From: Nevskia sp043781855
Lineage (GTDB): Bacteria; Pseudomonadota; Gammaproteobacteria; Nevskiales; Nevskiaceae
Assembly (NCBI GenBank): GCA_043781855.1
Contig: JAYWBB010000111.1
Coordinates: 1-32,337, forward strand
DNA length: 32,337 nt
Direction: 5' to 3'
Shown: positions 25,228 through 32,337 of the stretch, one piece after another
How the letters are laid out: every line of letters starts with the position of its first letter
How positions within the stretch are numbered: position 1 is the first letter of the stretch
Translations under genes and position numbers: made by a program
Notes under the pieces: generated by a model
Databases searched by the model: none
What the model was told of the DNA's origin: nothing
What the model saw: only the letters and a program-made list of their open reading frames with translations

Positions 25228-26477
25228 GCGCGAACGACCGGCGCTATCTGCTGAACATCCGGCGCATCGGCGGCGCCGGCAACATGGTCATCCCGAACAC
25301 CGATTCCGGCTACGCGGCCTATGCGAAGGCGCGCGGCGCGCTGGCGATCCCGCGCAAGCAACTGGTATCGATTCCGAACACCGATTTCGCGCTGCATCCG
25401 GCGCTGGCGCCGCTCGCAGCGTTCAAGATGGCGGTGATCCTGAACATCGGCACGCTGATCCAGCCGGTGACCAAGAAGGACATCGCCGCCGGCGCGCCGC
25501 TGCCGTCGCAGCGCTTCAGCCATTCGGACCAGACTCGGCAGTGGGACCTCGCCACCGCCGACGACAGTGGCGGCGCCGGCTGGGGCGGGCGCATTGCCGA
25601 TTACTTCCTGCCGAAGTCGAAGGCTGCGCTGCCGATGTGCATCGGTGTCGATCGTCTCAGCCTCTTTGCGAACGGCGCGAATGCCGCGCAGTACGTGGTC
25701 GGTTCCGAGGGTGCAGCGATCGCCGACATCCTCACCAATCCGCGCACGAGTGCGCTGGCCAACGCGCTGCTGAAAAGCGCGCAGGCTGGTCCGGAGCATG
25801 TCCGGCGGATTGGCGCGATCAACGAAGCGGCGGTGAAATTCAGTGCGATCTACAACAAGGGCACGACTTCCGGTGGCCCGGTTGCAACGCCTTTTCCACG
25901 CGATCAATTCAAGCAGTTGAGCGAACTCGGGCGGCAGTTGTTCGAGCTGGCGCACTATCTGCGCGCCGATCCGTTCATCGAGCCGGCCGGCTCGCGCAAG
26001 GTTCTCCATGCGCTGCAGGGCGGCAACGATTCGCACGACACCGAAGCCGGTCACATCCCTTCGCTGAACGCGGACCTCGCCGGCAATCTCGCAGCGTTCC
26101 TGGCCGAGATGGGCGCACAGGGCAATCTCGACCGCATGCTGGTTCTGGTCACGACCGAATTCGGCCGCTCATTGACCGGCAACAACGGCCTCGCCGCCGA
26201 GAAATCCGGCAGCGATCACGCCTGGGGCAACAATATCCTTGCGTTCGGGGCGGTCAAGCCAGGCGCTTACGGCACGCCGGCGGAACTCGCGCTCGGCGGC
26301 CCGATGGACGTCAGCAGCAACGGCTTGCTGATCCCCACGACCTCGGTCGATCAGCTGGCCGCGACCGCAACCCGCTGGTTCGGCGTGCCTGATGCGGATC
26401 TGCCCGCGCTGTTTCCGAACCTCAAGAATTTCGCGAAGGCCGATCTCGGCTTCGCACCCGTCACGCCTGCGGCCTGA
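25224..26477 (+). CDS. DUF1501 domain protein
   Basis: A 417-residue DUF1501 protein (PF07394), a fold related to alkaline phosphatase/sulfatase. Hallmarks are NMVIPNTDSGYAAYAKARG near the start, QGGNDSHDTEAGH near 272-284 (usually GGWDTH), LVTTEFGRS near 313, and GSDHAWGNN near 330, which carries the DH pair. Most members begin with a twin-arginine signal of 30-40 residues. This one starts directly at the first core strand (MSANDRRYLLNIRRIGG), so it lacks any export signal, and the usual GGNDG motif reads GGAGN. ATG overlaps the DUF1800 stop. Function is unknown. Confidence 0.92.
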   Translation: MSANDRRYLLNIRRIGGAGNMVIPNTDSGYAAYAKARGALAIPRKQLVSIPNTDFALHPALAPLAAFKMAVILNIGTLIQPVTKKDIAAGAPLPSQRFSHSDQTRQWDLATADDSGGAGWGGRIADYFLPKSKAALPMCIGVDRLSLFANGANAAQYVVGSEGAAIADILTNPRTSALANALLKSAQAGPEHVRRIGAINEAAVKFSAIYNKGTTSGGPVATPFPRDQFKQLSELGRQLFELAHYLRADPFIEPAGSRKVLHALQGGNDSHDTEAGHIPSLNADLAGNLAAFLAEMGAQGNLDRMLVLVTTEFGRSLTGNNGLAAEKSGSDHAWGNNILAFGAVKPGAYGTPAELALGGPMDVSSNGLLIPTTSVDQLAATATRWFGVPDADLPALFPNLKNFAKADLGFAPVTPAA

Positions 26478-26509
26478 CGGCCGCCGTCTCTCACCGCTCT
26501 CGCGACTCG

Positions 26510-28339
26510 ATGACCACGACACCTGCCGGGACACCGGCTGATTCCAGCGACCCGACCGATGACGCCGCCCAGGCATTTGCGGCGATCGCCAAACCCGGAC
26601 CGGCGCGTCGCCGCCTCGCCTCGCTCGGCGGACTCGGACCGTTCCTGAAGCCGTACCGCTCGAAGTTCGCGCTGGCCTTCGTGCTGCTCTGCCTCAGTTC
26701 CGCCGCCGTACTCACCGTGCCGATCGCCTTCCGCGATCTGATCGACCACGGCTTCGTCGCCACTGGCGGAATCCACTCGCACTTTCTCGCGCTGTTCGCC
26801 ATCGCGCTCGGGTGGGCCGCGGCTTCGTCGGGACGTTTCTACTTCGTGAGCTGGATCGGCGAACGCGTCGTCGCCGACCTGCGCAGTGCGATCTACCATC
26901 GCATGCTCGCGCAGTCGCCCGAGTACTTCGAGACCACGAAAACCGGCGAAGTGCTTTCGCGGCTGACCGGCGATACCACACTCGTGCAGACGGTGATCGG
27001 CTCCTCGGTCTCGATGGGCCTGCGCAGCCTGTTCCAGTTCGCGGGCGGCATGGTCATGCTCGCCGTCACCAGCCTGAAATTGTTCGCGATCACGGCTGCG
27101 CTTTTGCTGATCATCGTACTGCCGCTGGTCCTGATCGGTCGTGGCGTGAAGCGGCTCTCGCGCGAATCGCAGGACCGCATCGCCGATACCTCGGCCGTCG
27201 CCGGTGAAATTCTCAACGCCATCCCGACGGTGCAGGCGTTCACCGGAGAGAACTTCGAGGCCGCGCGTTACGACCGCGCCGTCGAAAGCAGTTTCATATC
27301 GGCGATCCGGCGCACCAAGCTGCGCGCGGCGATGACCGCCGCCATGATCGCGGGGGTGTTCGGCGCCATCGTCTTCGTGCTCTGGCTCGGCGCGCAATCC
27401 GTGGTCGCTGGCACCATGACCGCCGGGCAGCTCGCCTCGTTCGTGCTGTACGCGGCGGTCACCGCCGGCGGGGTCGGCGTGATCGCCGAAGTCTGGGGCG
27501 ATGTCATGCGCGCGGCCGGCGCTTCCGAACGCCTCATCGAATTGCTGGCGGCCGAGCCGGTGATCCGTGCGCCCGACTCACCCACCAAACTGCCGGAAAC
27601 ACGGCAGGCCAGCGTCACGTTCGAGCAGGTCCGCTTCCACTATCCATCGCGTCCGCAGACCGCTGCGGTGGACGGCATCACGCTCGCTATCCGCGAAGGC
27701 GAGACTGTTGCGCTCGTCGGTCCCAGCGGCGCAGGGAAGACCACGTTGTTCCAGTTGCTGCTGCGCTTCTACGATGTCGGCAGCGGCGCGGTCCGCTTCA
27801 ACGGCATCGACATCCGCTGGTTCGACCCGGCCGATCTGCGCGCACACATCGGCATCGTCCCGCAGGACGCCGTGATCTTCTCGGCCGACGCCTTCGACAA
27901 CATCCGCTACGGCCGCGCCTCGGCCAGCGACGAGGAAGTCATCGAAGCCGCACGCGCCGCCCGCGCCGACGAATTCATCGCACGCCTTCCGGAAGGCTAC
28001 AAAACCTTCCTCGGCGAGCGCGGCGTGCGCCTCTCCGGCGGCCAGCGCCAGCGCATTGCGATTGCCCGCGCCATCCTCAAGAACCCGCCGCTTTTGTTGC
28101 TCGACGAAGCCACCAGCGCACTCGACGCCGAAAGCGAAGCCCTGGTCCAGCGCGGCCTCGAAGCCGCGATGCAGAACCGCACGACATTGATCATCGCGCA
28201 CCGTCTTTCCACCGTGCAGCGCGCGGATCGCATCGTCGTACTCGAGGCCGGCCACATCGTCGAAATCGGCAGCCCGGCGGAGCTTCTTAAAAGCGGCGGA
28301 CTTTATGCACGCCTGGCGAGTTTGCAGGTCGTGATGTGA
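26510..28339 (+). CDS. ABC exporter, fused membrane and ATPase domains (MsbA-like)
   Basis: A 609-residue half-transporter that should act as a homodimer. After a disordered, Ala/Pro-rich stretch of about 45 residues, six membrane helices span roughly 50-340, and the ATP-binding domain follows from about 365. Walker A is GPSGAGKTT near 404-412, the ABC signature LSGGQRQ near 508, Walker B LLLLDEATS with the catalytic Glu at about 533, and the H-loop IIAHRLS near 561. It resembles the MsbA/ATM1-type lipid and multidrug exporters. The gene starts 32 bp after DUF1501, probably in the same transcript. No adaptor or outer-membrane partner is nearby, so the substrate is unknown. Confidence 0.94.
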   Translation: MTTTPAGTPADSSDPTDDAAQAFAAIAKPGPARRRLASLGGLGPFLKPYRSKFALAFVLLCLSSAAVLTVPIAFRDLIDHGFVATGGIHSHFLALFAIALGWAAASSGRFYFVSWIGERVVADLRSAIYHRMLAQSPEYFETTKTGEVLSRLTGDTTLVQTVIGSSVSMGLRSLFQFAGGMVMLAVTSLKLFAITAALLLIIVLPLVLIGRGVKRLSRESQDRIADTSAVAGEILNAIPTVQAFTGENFEAARYDRAVESSFISAIRRTKLRAAMTAAMIAGVFGAIVFVLWLGAQSVVAGTMTAGQLASFVLYAAVTAGGVGVIAEVWGDVMRAAGASERLIELLAAEPVIRAPDSPTKLPETRQASVTFEQVRFHYPSRPQTAAVDGITLAIREGETVALVGPSGAGKTTLFQLLLRFYDVGSGAVRFNGIDIRWFDPADLRAHIGIVPQDAVIFSADAFDNIRYGRASASDEEVIEAARAARADEFIARLPEGYKTFLGERGVRLSGGQRQRIAIARAILKNPPLLLLDEATSALDAESEALVQRGLEAAMQNRTTLIIAHRLSTVQRADRIVVLEAGHIVEIGSPAELLKSGGLYARLASLQVVM

Positions 28340-28342
28340 ATC

Positions 28343-28376
28343 GGCGTTACGCCTACAAGTCGTGTCGCGAAACACG
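28343..28376 (+). terminator. short palindrome and hairpin after the ABC gene
   Basis: GGCGT-T-ACGCC (28343-28353) is followed by CGTGT-CGCGAA-ACACG (28361-28376), starting 3 nt past the ABC stop. There is no U-run directly after, so a terminator function is only weakly suggested. Confidence 0.25.
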
Positions 28377-28503
28377 CCAAGAAGTCGTCTAACTCCCTTT
28401 TAATTGGTTCGGAACCCTCACGATCCTGGCGGCGCGTGCCGGTTTAACGTTCCTCGAACTCGGGACAGCGCGCAAGGAAAATCAGGTCGACGCGGGGGTG
28501 CCG

Positions 28504-28578
28504 ATGCGCCGCAATTTCGCAATCTTTACCCTCGCCTGTTTCTTCATCGGCCACGGCGTTTTTCGCGCTGTATCTTAA
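28504..28578 (+). CDS. possible 24-codon leader peptide or signal-peptide remnant
   Basis: ATG 28504 is preceded by a GGGGG run and opens a 24-residue frame ending in TAA. It encodes MRRNFAIFTLACFFIG then HGVFRAVS, which has the charge and hydrophobic core of a signal peptide. It lies about 145 bp before the phosphodiesterase start. It could be a short leader peptide acting in cis, the relic of an exported protein, or chance. No longer gene continues from it in any frame. Confidence 0.3.
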   Translation: MRRNFAIFTLACFFIGHGVFRAVS

Positions 28579-28605
28579 CGACGGCTCTCGATCGGGATCG
28601 GCTTG

Positions 28606-28649
28606 TGCACGGCGTGGCGCGGCATTGTCTTCAATGTCACCGCCGTGCA
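28606..28649 (+). promoter_or_regulatory. nested stem-loop in the phosphodiesterase leader
   Basis: TGCACGGCG (28606-28614) pairs perfectly with CGCCGTGCA (28641-28649). Inside, CATTG-TCTT-CAATG forms a second hairpin. The structure sits about 70 nt upstream of the start codon at 28722. It could be an attenuator, an RNA-stability element or a terminator for upstream transcription; no U-run follows. Confidence 0.45.
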
Positions 28650-28721
28650 ATCAAACCGGAGAAGTATCGACCGGGCTTCATTCCCCGATCGACCTGCTTC
28701 ATCCGGTACAGGAGAGCCGCA

Positions 28722-30344
28722 ATGCATTTCAGGAATCACACCATCAGTCTGCTGTTCGCAGCCGCCATGAACGTTGCCACAAGCGCGCAGGCCGCAGAGC
28801 AGGAAAGCGAAACCCTGCGCGAGGCCCACGTCCGGCATGTGTTGCTGATCAGCGTCGACGGCCTGCACGCGCTCGACGTTGCGCGCTTCGTCGAACGCCA
28901 CCCCAATTCCGCGCTGGCCGAGTTGAGCAGCCACGGTGTCAACTACACAAACGCCACAACGCCGGCCAACACGGATTCCTTTCCGGGATTGCTGGCGCTG
29001 GTCACGGGCGGCTCGCCGGTATCGCACGGCGTGTTCTACGACGTGAGCTATGACCGCACGCTGTTCGACCCGACCAACACGACCTGCGTCGGCGCCGCCG
29101 GCAACAACGTGCTGTTCGACGAAAGCATCGACCAGTATGCGGCAGCGAATGTCTCGCTCGATGTCATCGATCCGGCGAAGCTGCCGCGCGCGCTTGATCG
29201 GCAGGGTCGCTGCGTCCCGGTTTACCCGCACAGCTACGTGAAGACCAACACGATCTTCGAGGTAGTGAGGGCCAGCGGGCGCCGTACCGCCTGGGCGGAC
29301 AAGCACCCGGCGTACGACCTCGTCAACGGCCCGTCGGGCCGTGGCGTGGACGATCTCTACACACCGGAGATCACCAACGTCGATGGCTTCGACGCGACGG
29401 TCAGCGTCGTCTGCGCCGTCGAAAACGATCAGAAGAAAGTCGCTGCAATCATCAACGAGATTCGTGGTAGAAAACATGACGGCTCGCCGGCCGGCGCGGT
29501 GCCCGCCGTGTTCGGCATGAACTTCCAGGCGGTGAGCGTTGGCCAGAAGCTGGCGGCCGACAAGGCCGACGCCAGCTGCGACAAAGCCGCCGGCGACGCG
29601 CTGCGTGGCAAGGCCGGCGGCTACCGGGACGCGACAGGAACGCCGACCGAAGTCCTCACATATGGATTGGCCAAAACCGATCAAGCCCTCGGCAGCATGA
29701 TCAAGGCGTTGCGGGACGAGGGCCTCTATCAGTCGACCTTGTTCATTGTCACGGCGAAGCACGGCCAATCGCCGATCGACCCCGCGAAGACCAGCAAGCC
29801 CGGGCACTTCGCCGATCTGGTCGCTGCACTGCCGGATGCCGGCACGAACCCGGCGGCGCGCACGATCGCCGCCGCTGCAAGCTGCACCAGCGGGCCCTGC
29901 GGCTTCGTGCAGGATGACGACCTCGCACTGATCTGGCTGAAAGACCAGAACCAGACGGCGGCGGTGGCGGCTTATCTGAATGCCAACGCGAAGGCGCTGT
30001 CGATCGAGAACGTGCTGGCCGGCGACTCGATGAAACTCAAGTTCAACGATCCACTGGTCGACAATCGCACGCCCGACCTCCTCGTGCTGCCGAACTACGG
30101 TACGTTTTACTCGGCATCGAAGCGGAAGAACGCGGAACACGGCGGCTTCAATTTTGCCGACACCAACGTCGGCCTGATCGTCTCGAACCCGGCCTTTGCC
30201 GCACGCACGGTCAAGACGCCGGTCACGACGGCGCAGGTTGCACCGACGATCCTGGAATCACTGGGTCTCGATGGCGATGCACTCAAATCCGTGCGCATCG
30301 AGCACACGCGGGTTCTGCCGGGCCTGGGACACTTCGACGACTGA
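28722..30344 (+). CDS. secreted type I phosphodiesterase / nucleotide pyrophosphatase-like protein
   Basis: A 540-residue member of the alkaline-phosphatase superfamily (PF01663 type). A Sec signal peptide is evident: MHFRNH, a hydrophobic core, and SAQA-A cleavage near residue 24. Metal-site motifs are LLISVDGLH (D46), the nucleophile region TDSFPG (S86 aligns by eye with the catalytic Thr/Ser), TAKHGQSP (H347) and EHGGF (H473). It should hydrolyse a phosphodiester or pyrophosphate in the periplasm or outside; the substrate is unknown. Start at ATG 28722 is supported by GGAG about 8 nt upstream; an open extension to 28404 covers the structured leader and is not coding-like. It is a single gene with its own regulatory region. 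Confidence 0.92.
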   Translation: MHFRNHTISLLFAAAMNVATSAQAAEQESETLREAHVRHVLLISVDGLHALDVARFVERHPNSALAELSSHGVNYTNATTPANTDSFPGLLALVTGGSPVSHGVFYDVSYDRTLFDPTNTTCVGAAGNNVLFDESIDQYAAANVSLDVIDPAKLPRALDRQGRCVPVYPHSYVKTNTIFEVVRASGRRTAWADKHPAYDLVNGPSGRGVDDLYTPEITNVDGFDATVSVVCAVENDQKKVAAIINEIRGRKHDGSPAGAVPAVFGMNFQAVSVGQKLAADKADASCDKAAGDALRGKAGGYRDATGTPTEVLTYGLAKTDQALGSMIKALRDEGLYQSTLFIVTAKHGQSPIDPAKTSKPGHFADLVAALPDAGTNPAARTIAAAASCTSGPCGFVQDDDLALIWLKDQNQTAAVAAYLNANAKALSIENVLAGDSMKLKFNDPLVDNRTPDLLVLPNYGTFYSASKRKNAEHGGFNFADTNVGLIVSNPAFAARTVKTPVTTAQVAPTILESLGLDGDALKSVRIEHTRVLPGLGHFDD

Positions 30345-30372
30345 TCGAGCGTCCCGCGGCTGACTCCCTGTG

Positions 30373-30403
30373 CGGCGACTCAAACACCTGGTTTGCGTCG
30401 CCG
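30373..30403. terminator. bidirectional terminator-like hairpin between convergent genes
   Basis: CGGCGAC (30373-30379) pairs with GTCGCCG (30397-30403). After one mismatch, CAAAC pairs with GTTTG around a 5-nt loop, for 12 paired bases in all. It starts 29 nt after the phosphodiesterase stop and lies between two converging genes. No U-run on either side. Confidence 0.5.
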
Positions 30404-30480
30404 GACGGAGCTTCTCATGGCCGGCAAGATTGACCCGCTGGTTGGAAGCGCATTTGGCGGCGGGCAGAAGATGGTCGCTC

Positions 30481-30876
30481 TCAGAGAGCATAAGGTTCTG
30501 AAACAAGGCGCTGAGAAATCCACCAGATATTGCCGTGAGAATCTCGGACTCCACCTTGTCGATCTCCATAAGGCATATCGGCTACTTCCATTTCTAGAAC
30601 CGCACCGTGCTCGAGAGATCGAGCGACTGCGGTATACGCATCCTCGACGAATAGGTAGTACGAGCCGGGCATGGCGGAATACTTCGCCGATGCCTCGCTC
30701 ACCATGACTGTAGAAGTGCCGATCTTCACCTGGGCATTGGCAATGCAGCCATCCGGCCGCAAATGCCGCAAGACTTCAATTCCACCGAGCCCATTAACGA
30801 GAAAATCGACGAAGCGCGCAGCCTCGGCTACGAAGAAGTAGGGGGTGACAGTACCGAAGCCTTCTGGAGCGCACAT
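30481..30876 (-). CDS. VOC-family protein, PhnB-like (divergent)
   Basis: A 131-residue vicinal oxygen chelate fold protein of the PhnB-like type. The C-terminal half shows the family pattern: YYLFVEDAYTAVARSLEHGA, DMPYGDRQGGVRD and HGNIWWIS. The N-terminal half (TPYFFVAEAARFVDFLVNGL) is the matching first beta-alpha unit. The metal-binding His/Glu set is incomplete by eye, so it may bind a ligand without catalysis. I chose ATG 30876; an upstream TTG at 30897 has no support. Its base composition is noticeably less GC-rich than the genes around it, so it may be recently acquired. A second VOC gene lies upstream on the same strand. Confidence 0.82.
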   Translation of the reverse strand: MCAPEGFGTVTPYFFVAEAARFVDFLVNGLGGIEVLRHLRPDGCIANAQVKIGTSTVMVSEASAKYSAMPGSYYLFVEDAYTAVARSLEHGAVLEMEVADMPYGDRQGGVRDSHGNIWWISQRLVSEPYAL

Positions 30877-31049
30877 GGCAATAAATCCAAATATCAAAGG
30901 AGAACTTGCACTCTAATGCCAGTTATTGAAGTAGACACCTGACATTGAACGTGAGCGCGATGGCGCTTCTGGTCGTGCCCTTGCCAACAAAGATCGTCCG
31001 TGACCCCATCAATAACACGCCGCTTTCGCGTGACTTTTCTTCTGAGACA

Positions 31050-31511
31050 TCACTGCATCATTGCCGACCAGCGCTCTTGCATCTCTTGCGGCGACAGCAA
31101 CAGCTTGCGTGTGGCGATCTGCCAGCGATGGCCGAAGGGATCGACGATCACACCGACGCGGTCGCCGTAGAACTCGTCCTTGACCGGGCGCAGCAGGGTG
31201 GCGCCGCGCTCGATCGCGAGCGCAACCGTGGCATCGGCATCGCCGACATAGAGATGCAGACCGACCGGCGTGCCGCCAACCGAAATTGGCCCAAGTGCTC
31301 CGAAGTCCGGATATTCGTCGGCGAGCATCAACCGCGCCGGCCCGATGGCCAGTTCCGCATGGCCGATCTTGCCGCTCGTCTCGCTGAGGCGGAACTGCTC
31401 GACGGCGCCAAATACTGCACTGTAGAACTCGATGGTGTTGGCGGCATTGCGCACGACCAGATACGGCGTCAGCGGGCGCTGGTCAGCGGCTTGGGGTATT
31501 TCGGTTTCCAT
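31050..31511 (-). CDS. VOC-family protein, PhnB-like
   Basis: A 153-residue PhnB-like VOC protein: TPYLVVRNAANTIEFYSAVFGA at 15-36, HAELAIGPARLMLADE, LHLYVGDADATVALAIERGATLLRP and YGDRVGVIVDPFGHRWQIATR. Related proteins include glyoxalase/bleomycin-resistance-type folds; the role here is not known. ATG 31511 has an excellent AAGGAGG 7 nt upstream. The start lies 56 bp from a divergent TetR regulator, which therefore probably controls it. The downstream VOC gene at 30481-30876 is a weak paralogue. Confidence 0.92.
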   Translation of the reverse strand: METEIPQAADQRPLTPYLVVRNAANTIEFYSAVFGAVEQFRLSETSGKIGHAELAIGPARLMLADEYPDFGALGPISVGGTPVGLHLYVGDADATVALAIERGATLLRPVKDEFYGDRVGVIVDPFGHRWQIATRKLLLSPQEMQERWSAMMQ

Positions 31512-31545
31512 GCGGAGCCTCCTTCGTTACACTGTCTGGCACAAT

Positions 31546-31556
31546 TACGTTACGTA
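31546..31556. promoter_or_regulatory. candidate TetR operator between divergent genes
   Basis: TACGT-T-ACGTA is a perfect 11-bp palindrome centred in the 56-bp gap between the VOC gene (minus) and the TetR gene (plus). It lies next to TATAAATG, where the last bases are the TetR start codon, so any repressor bound there would cover both promoters. TetR repressors commonly bind such sites. Binding is inferred. Confidence 0.5.
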
Positions 31557-31567
31557 TCGTTCTATAA

Positions 31568-32179
31568 ATGACCCTACCTGTCAAGCTGTTGCCCGTCCGC
31601 ACGCGCGGTCGTCCCCGCAGCGCCGAAGCGCGCGCCGCGATCCTGCGCGCGGCGCGCGCACTGCTCGACGACGGCGGGATCGCGGCCGTCACAATGGAAG
31701 GCGTGGCGAGCCGAGCCGGTGTCGGCAAACCGACGGTCTACCGTTGGTGGCCGGATCGGCATGCGGTGGCAATGGCCGCGCTCATGGAAGCCGCCGCGCC
31801 AGCGGCGCCGGCGCGGCGTTCGCGCTCTGCCCTGCCCGCCTTGCAGCAACAATTGCAGGCGTTCGCGCAGGCGTTCTCGACGACGGCAGGACGCAATGTC
31901 GCGATGATGATCGCGGCATCCGATGGTGAGACCGAACTCTCCAAGGCTTTTCGCAACCACTTCGTGCTCGCGCGCCGCGAGGAAGGCCGCGTGCTGCTGC
32001 GCGAGGCGATCGGCAACGGCGAACTGCGCCGTGGACTGGATATCGATGCCGCGCTCGATCTGCTGTTCGGACCGTTGTTCTTCCGCCTGCTGATGGGCCA
32101 CGCACCGCTCGACGCGGTATTCGTGAAACAGCTGTTCAAGGACGCGCTGCTGGGCTTGCAATCGAGAGCGCGCCGCTGA
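31568..32179 (+). CDS. TetR-family transcriptional regulator
   Basis: A 203-residue regulator. RTRGRPRSAEARAAILRAA precedes the helix-turn-helix TMEGVASRAGVGKPTVYRWW (about 42-61), a textbook TetR DNA-binding domain with the YRWW variant common in one C-terminal subgroup (TetR_C_11-like). The C-terminal domain is helical and Ala/Arg-rich, with unknown ligand. It is divergent from the PhnB-like VOC gene and likely represses it and itself. There is no Shine-Dalgarno before ATG 31568, and a TATAAA stretch runs into the start codon, so the message may be leaderless or the true start may lie slightly downstream. Confidence 0.93.
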   Translation: MTLPVKLLPVRTRGRPRSAEARAAILRAARALLDDGGIAAVTMEGVASRAGVGKPTVYRWWPDRHAVAMAALMEAAAPAAPARRSRSALPALQQQLQAFAQAFSTTAGRNVAMMIAASDGETELSKAFRNHFVLARREEGRVLLREAIGNGELRRGLDIDAALDLLFGPLFFRLLMGHAPLDAVFVKQLFKDALLGLQSRARR

Positions 32180-32240
32180 GCTTTTCGACCATCATCGCGC
32201 TGGACACGCTTCGCGCGCCGCAGCACGAAGTAAGCGCTAA

Positions 32241-32280
32241 GGAACCTCTGAACAACCCCATCGCAAAAGAGCCGATTCAC
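32241..32280. mobile_element. possible insertion-sequence end at right edge
   Basis: GGAACCTCTGAACAACCCC (32241-32259) resembles terminal inverted repeats of IS5-type elements that begin GGAACCTCTGA. It lies 61 bp after the TetR stop and just before a new reading frame that leaves the window. The second end is not in view, so this rests on one sequence match from memory. Confidence 0.4.
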
Positions 32281-32291
32281 AAATAACGACG

Positions 32292-32337
32292 ATGAGCACC
32301 CCGTTACCCACTGAAACGGTCCCGAATGACTCCATTC
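32292..32337 (+). CDS. start of an open frame cut by the window edge
   Basis: ATG 32292 opens a frame of 15 codons (MSTPLPTETVPNDSI) to the end of the window. Its position just inside the possible IS end suggests a transposase start, but the fragment is too short to identify and has no clear Shine-Dalgarno. Confidence 0.3.
   Translation, partial: MSTPLPTETVPNDSI

Noticed and set aside
28404..28721. 106-codon N-terminal extension of the phosphodiesterase
   Set aside because: It covers a structured leader, and a classic signal peptide begins at 28722 behind a good Shine-Dalgarno.
30393..30707. 104-codon plus-strand frame opposite the VOC gene
   Set aside because: Mostly antisense to a recognisable VOC domain and it overlaps the terminator-like hairpin.
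1..32337. CRISPR array, tRNA, rRNA or toxin-antitoxin pair
   Set aside because: I found no regularly spaced repeats, cloverleaf or rRNA segments, nor a small gene pair with recognisable toxin or antitoxin features.

Overview
The window is GC-rich, tightly packed, single-species-looking bacterial chromosome. The gene set (RND/COG1033 exporter with a DUF1329 protein, DNA-repair radical SAM protein with a UdgX fusion, Ada with a 2OG-Fe(II) oxygenase, AtoE-type transporter, DUF1800/DUF1501 pair, multi-PAS hybrid kinase) points to a Proteobacterium. A gammaproteobacterium of the Nevskiales/Steroidobacterales/Xanthomonadales type is my best guess, but this is inference from gene content; no rRNA or tRNA is present to confirm it. 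I saw no phage genes and no CRISPR array.

Layout. 1-4000: a truncated IS630-type transposase remnant at the left edge, then a 1025-residue protein of unknown function on the minus strand. That gene is bracketed by two 59-bp inverted copies of a REP-like hairpin element, and a third, diverged copy lies just beyond. 3990-6666: a minus-strand DNA-repair pair, a radical SAM protein followed by a DUF4130-UdgX fusion. 6797-12286: a very large soluble hybrid histidine kinase with two GAF and eight PAS modules. 12727-14762: a TetR regulator, a GNAT acetyltransferase and an AIM24/TIGR00266 protein. 14844-21570: a transport block made of an AtoE-like short-chain fatty acid transporter, an RND exporter translationally coupled to an MFS permease, and a DUF1329 periplasmic protein. 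21657-23422: the ada-2OG oxygenase alkylation-repair operon on the minus strand. 23602-28339: DUF1800, DUF1501 and an MsbA-like ABC exporter. 28722-30344: a secreted type I phosphodiesterase with a structured leader. 30481-32179: two PhnB-like VOC proteins on the minus strand and a divergent TetR regulator. The right edge carries what may be an insertion-sequence end and the first codons of another gene.

Themes: DNA repair appears twice (UdgX/radical SAM and Ada/2OG oxygenase), envelope export dominates the middle, and the two edges look like mobile DNA. The most unusual items are the hairpin-bracketed 1025-residue orphan gene, the UdgX fusion with a variant active-site loop, the RND-MFS-DUF1329 block without its usual DUF1302 partner, and the DUF1800/DUF1501 pair with no recognisable export signals. 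All family assignments were made by eye from motifs, without database searches.
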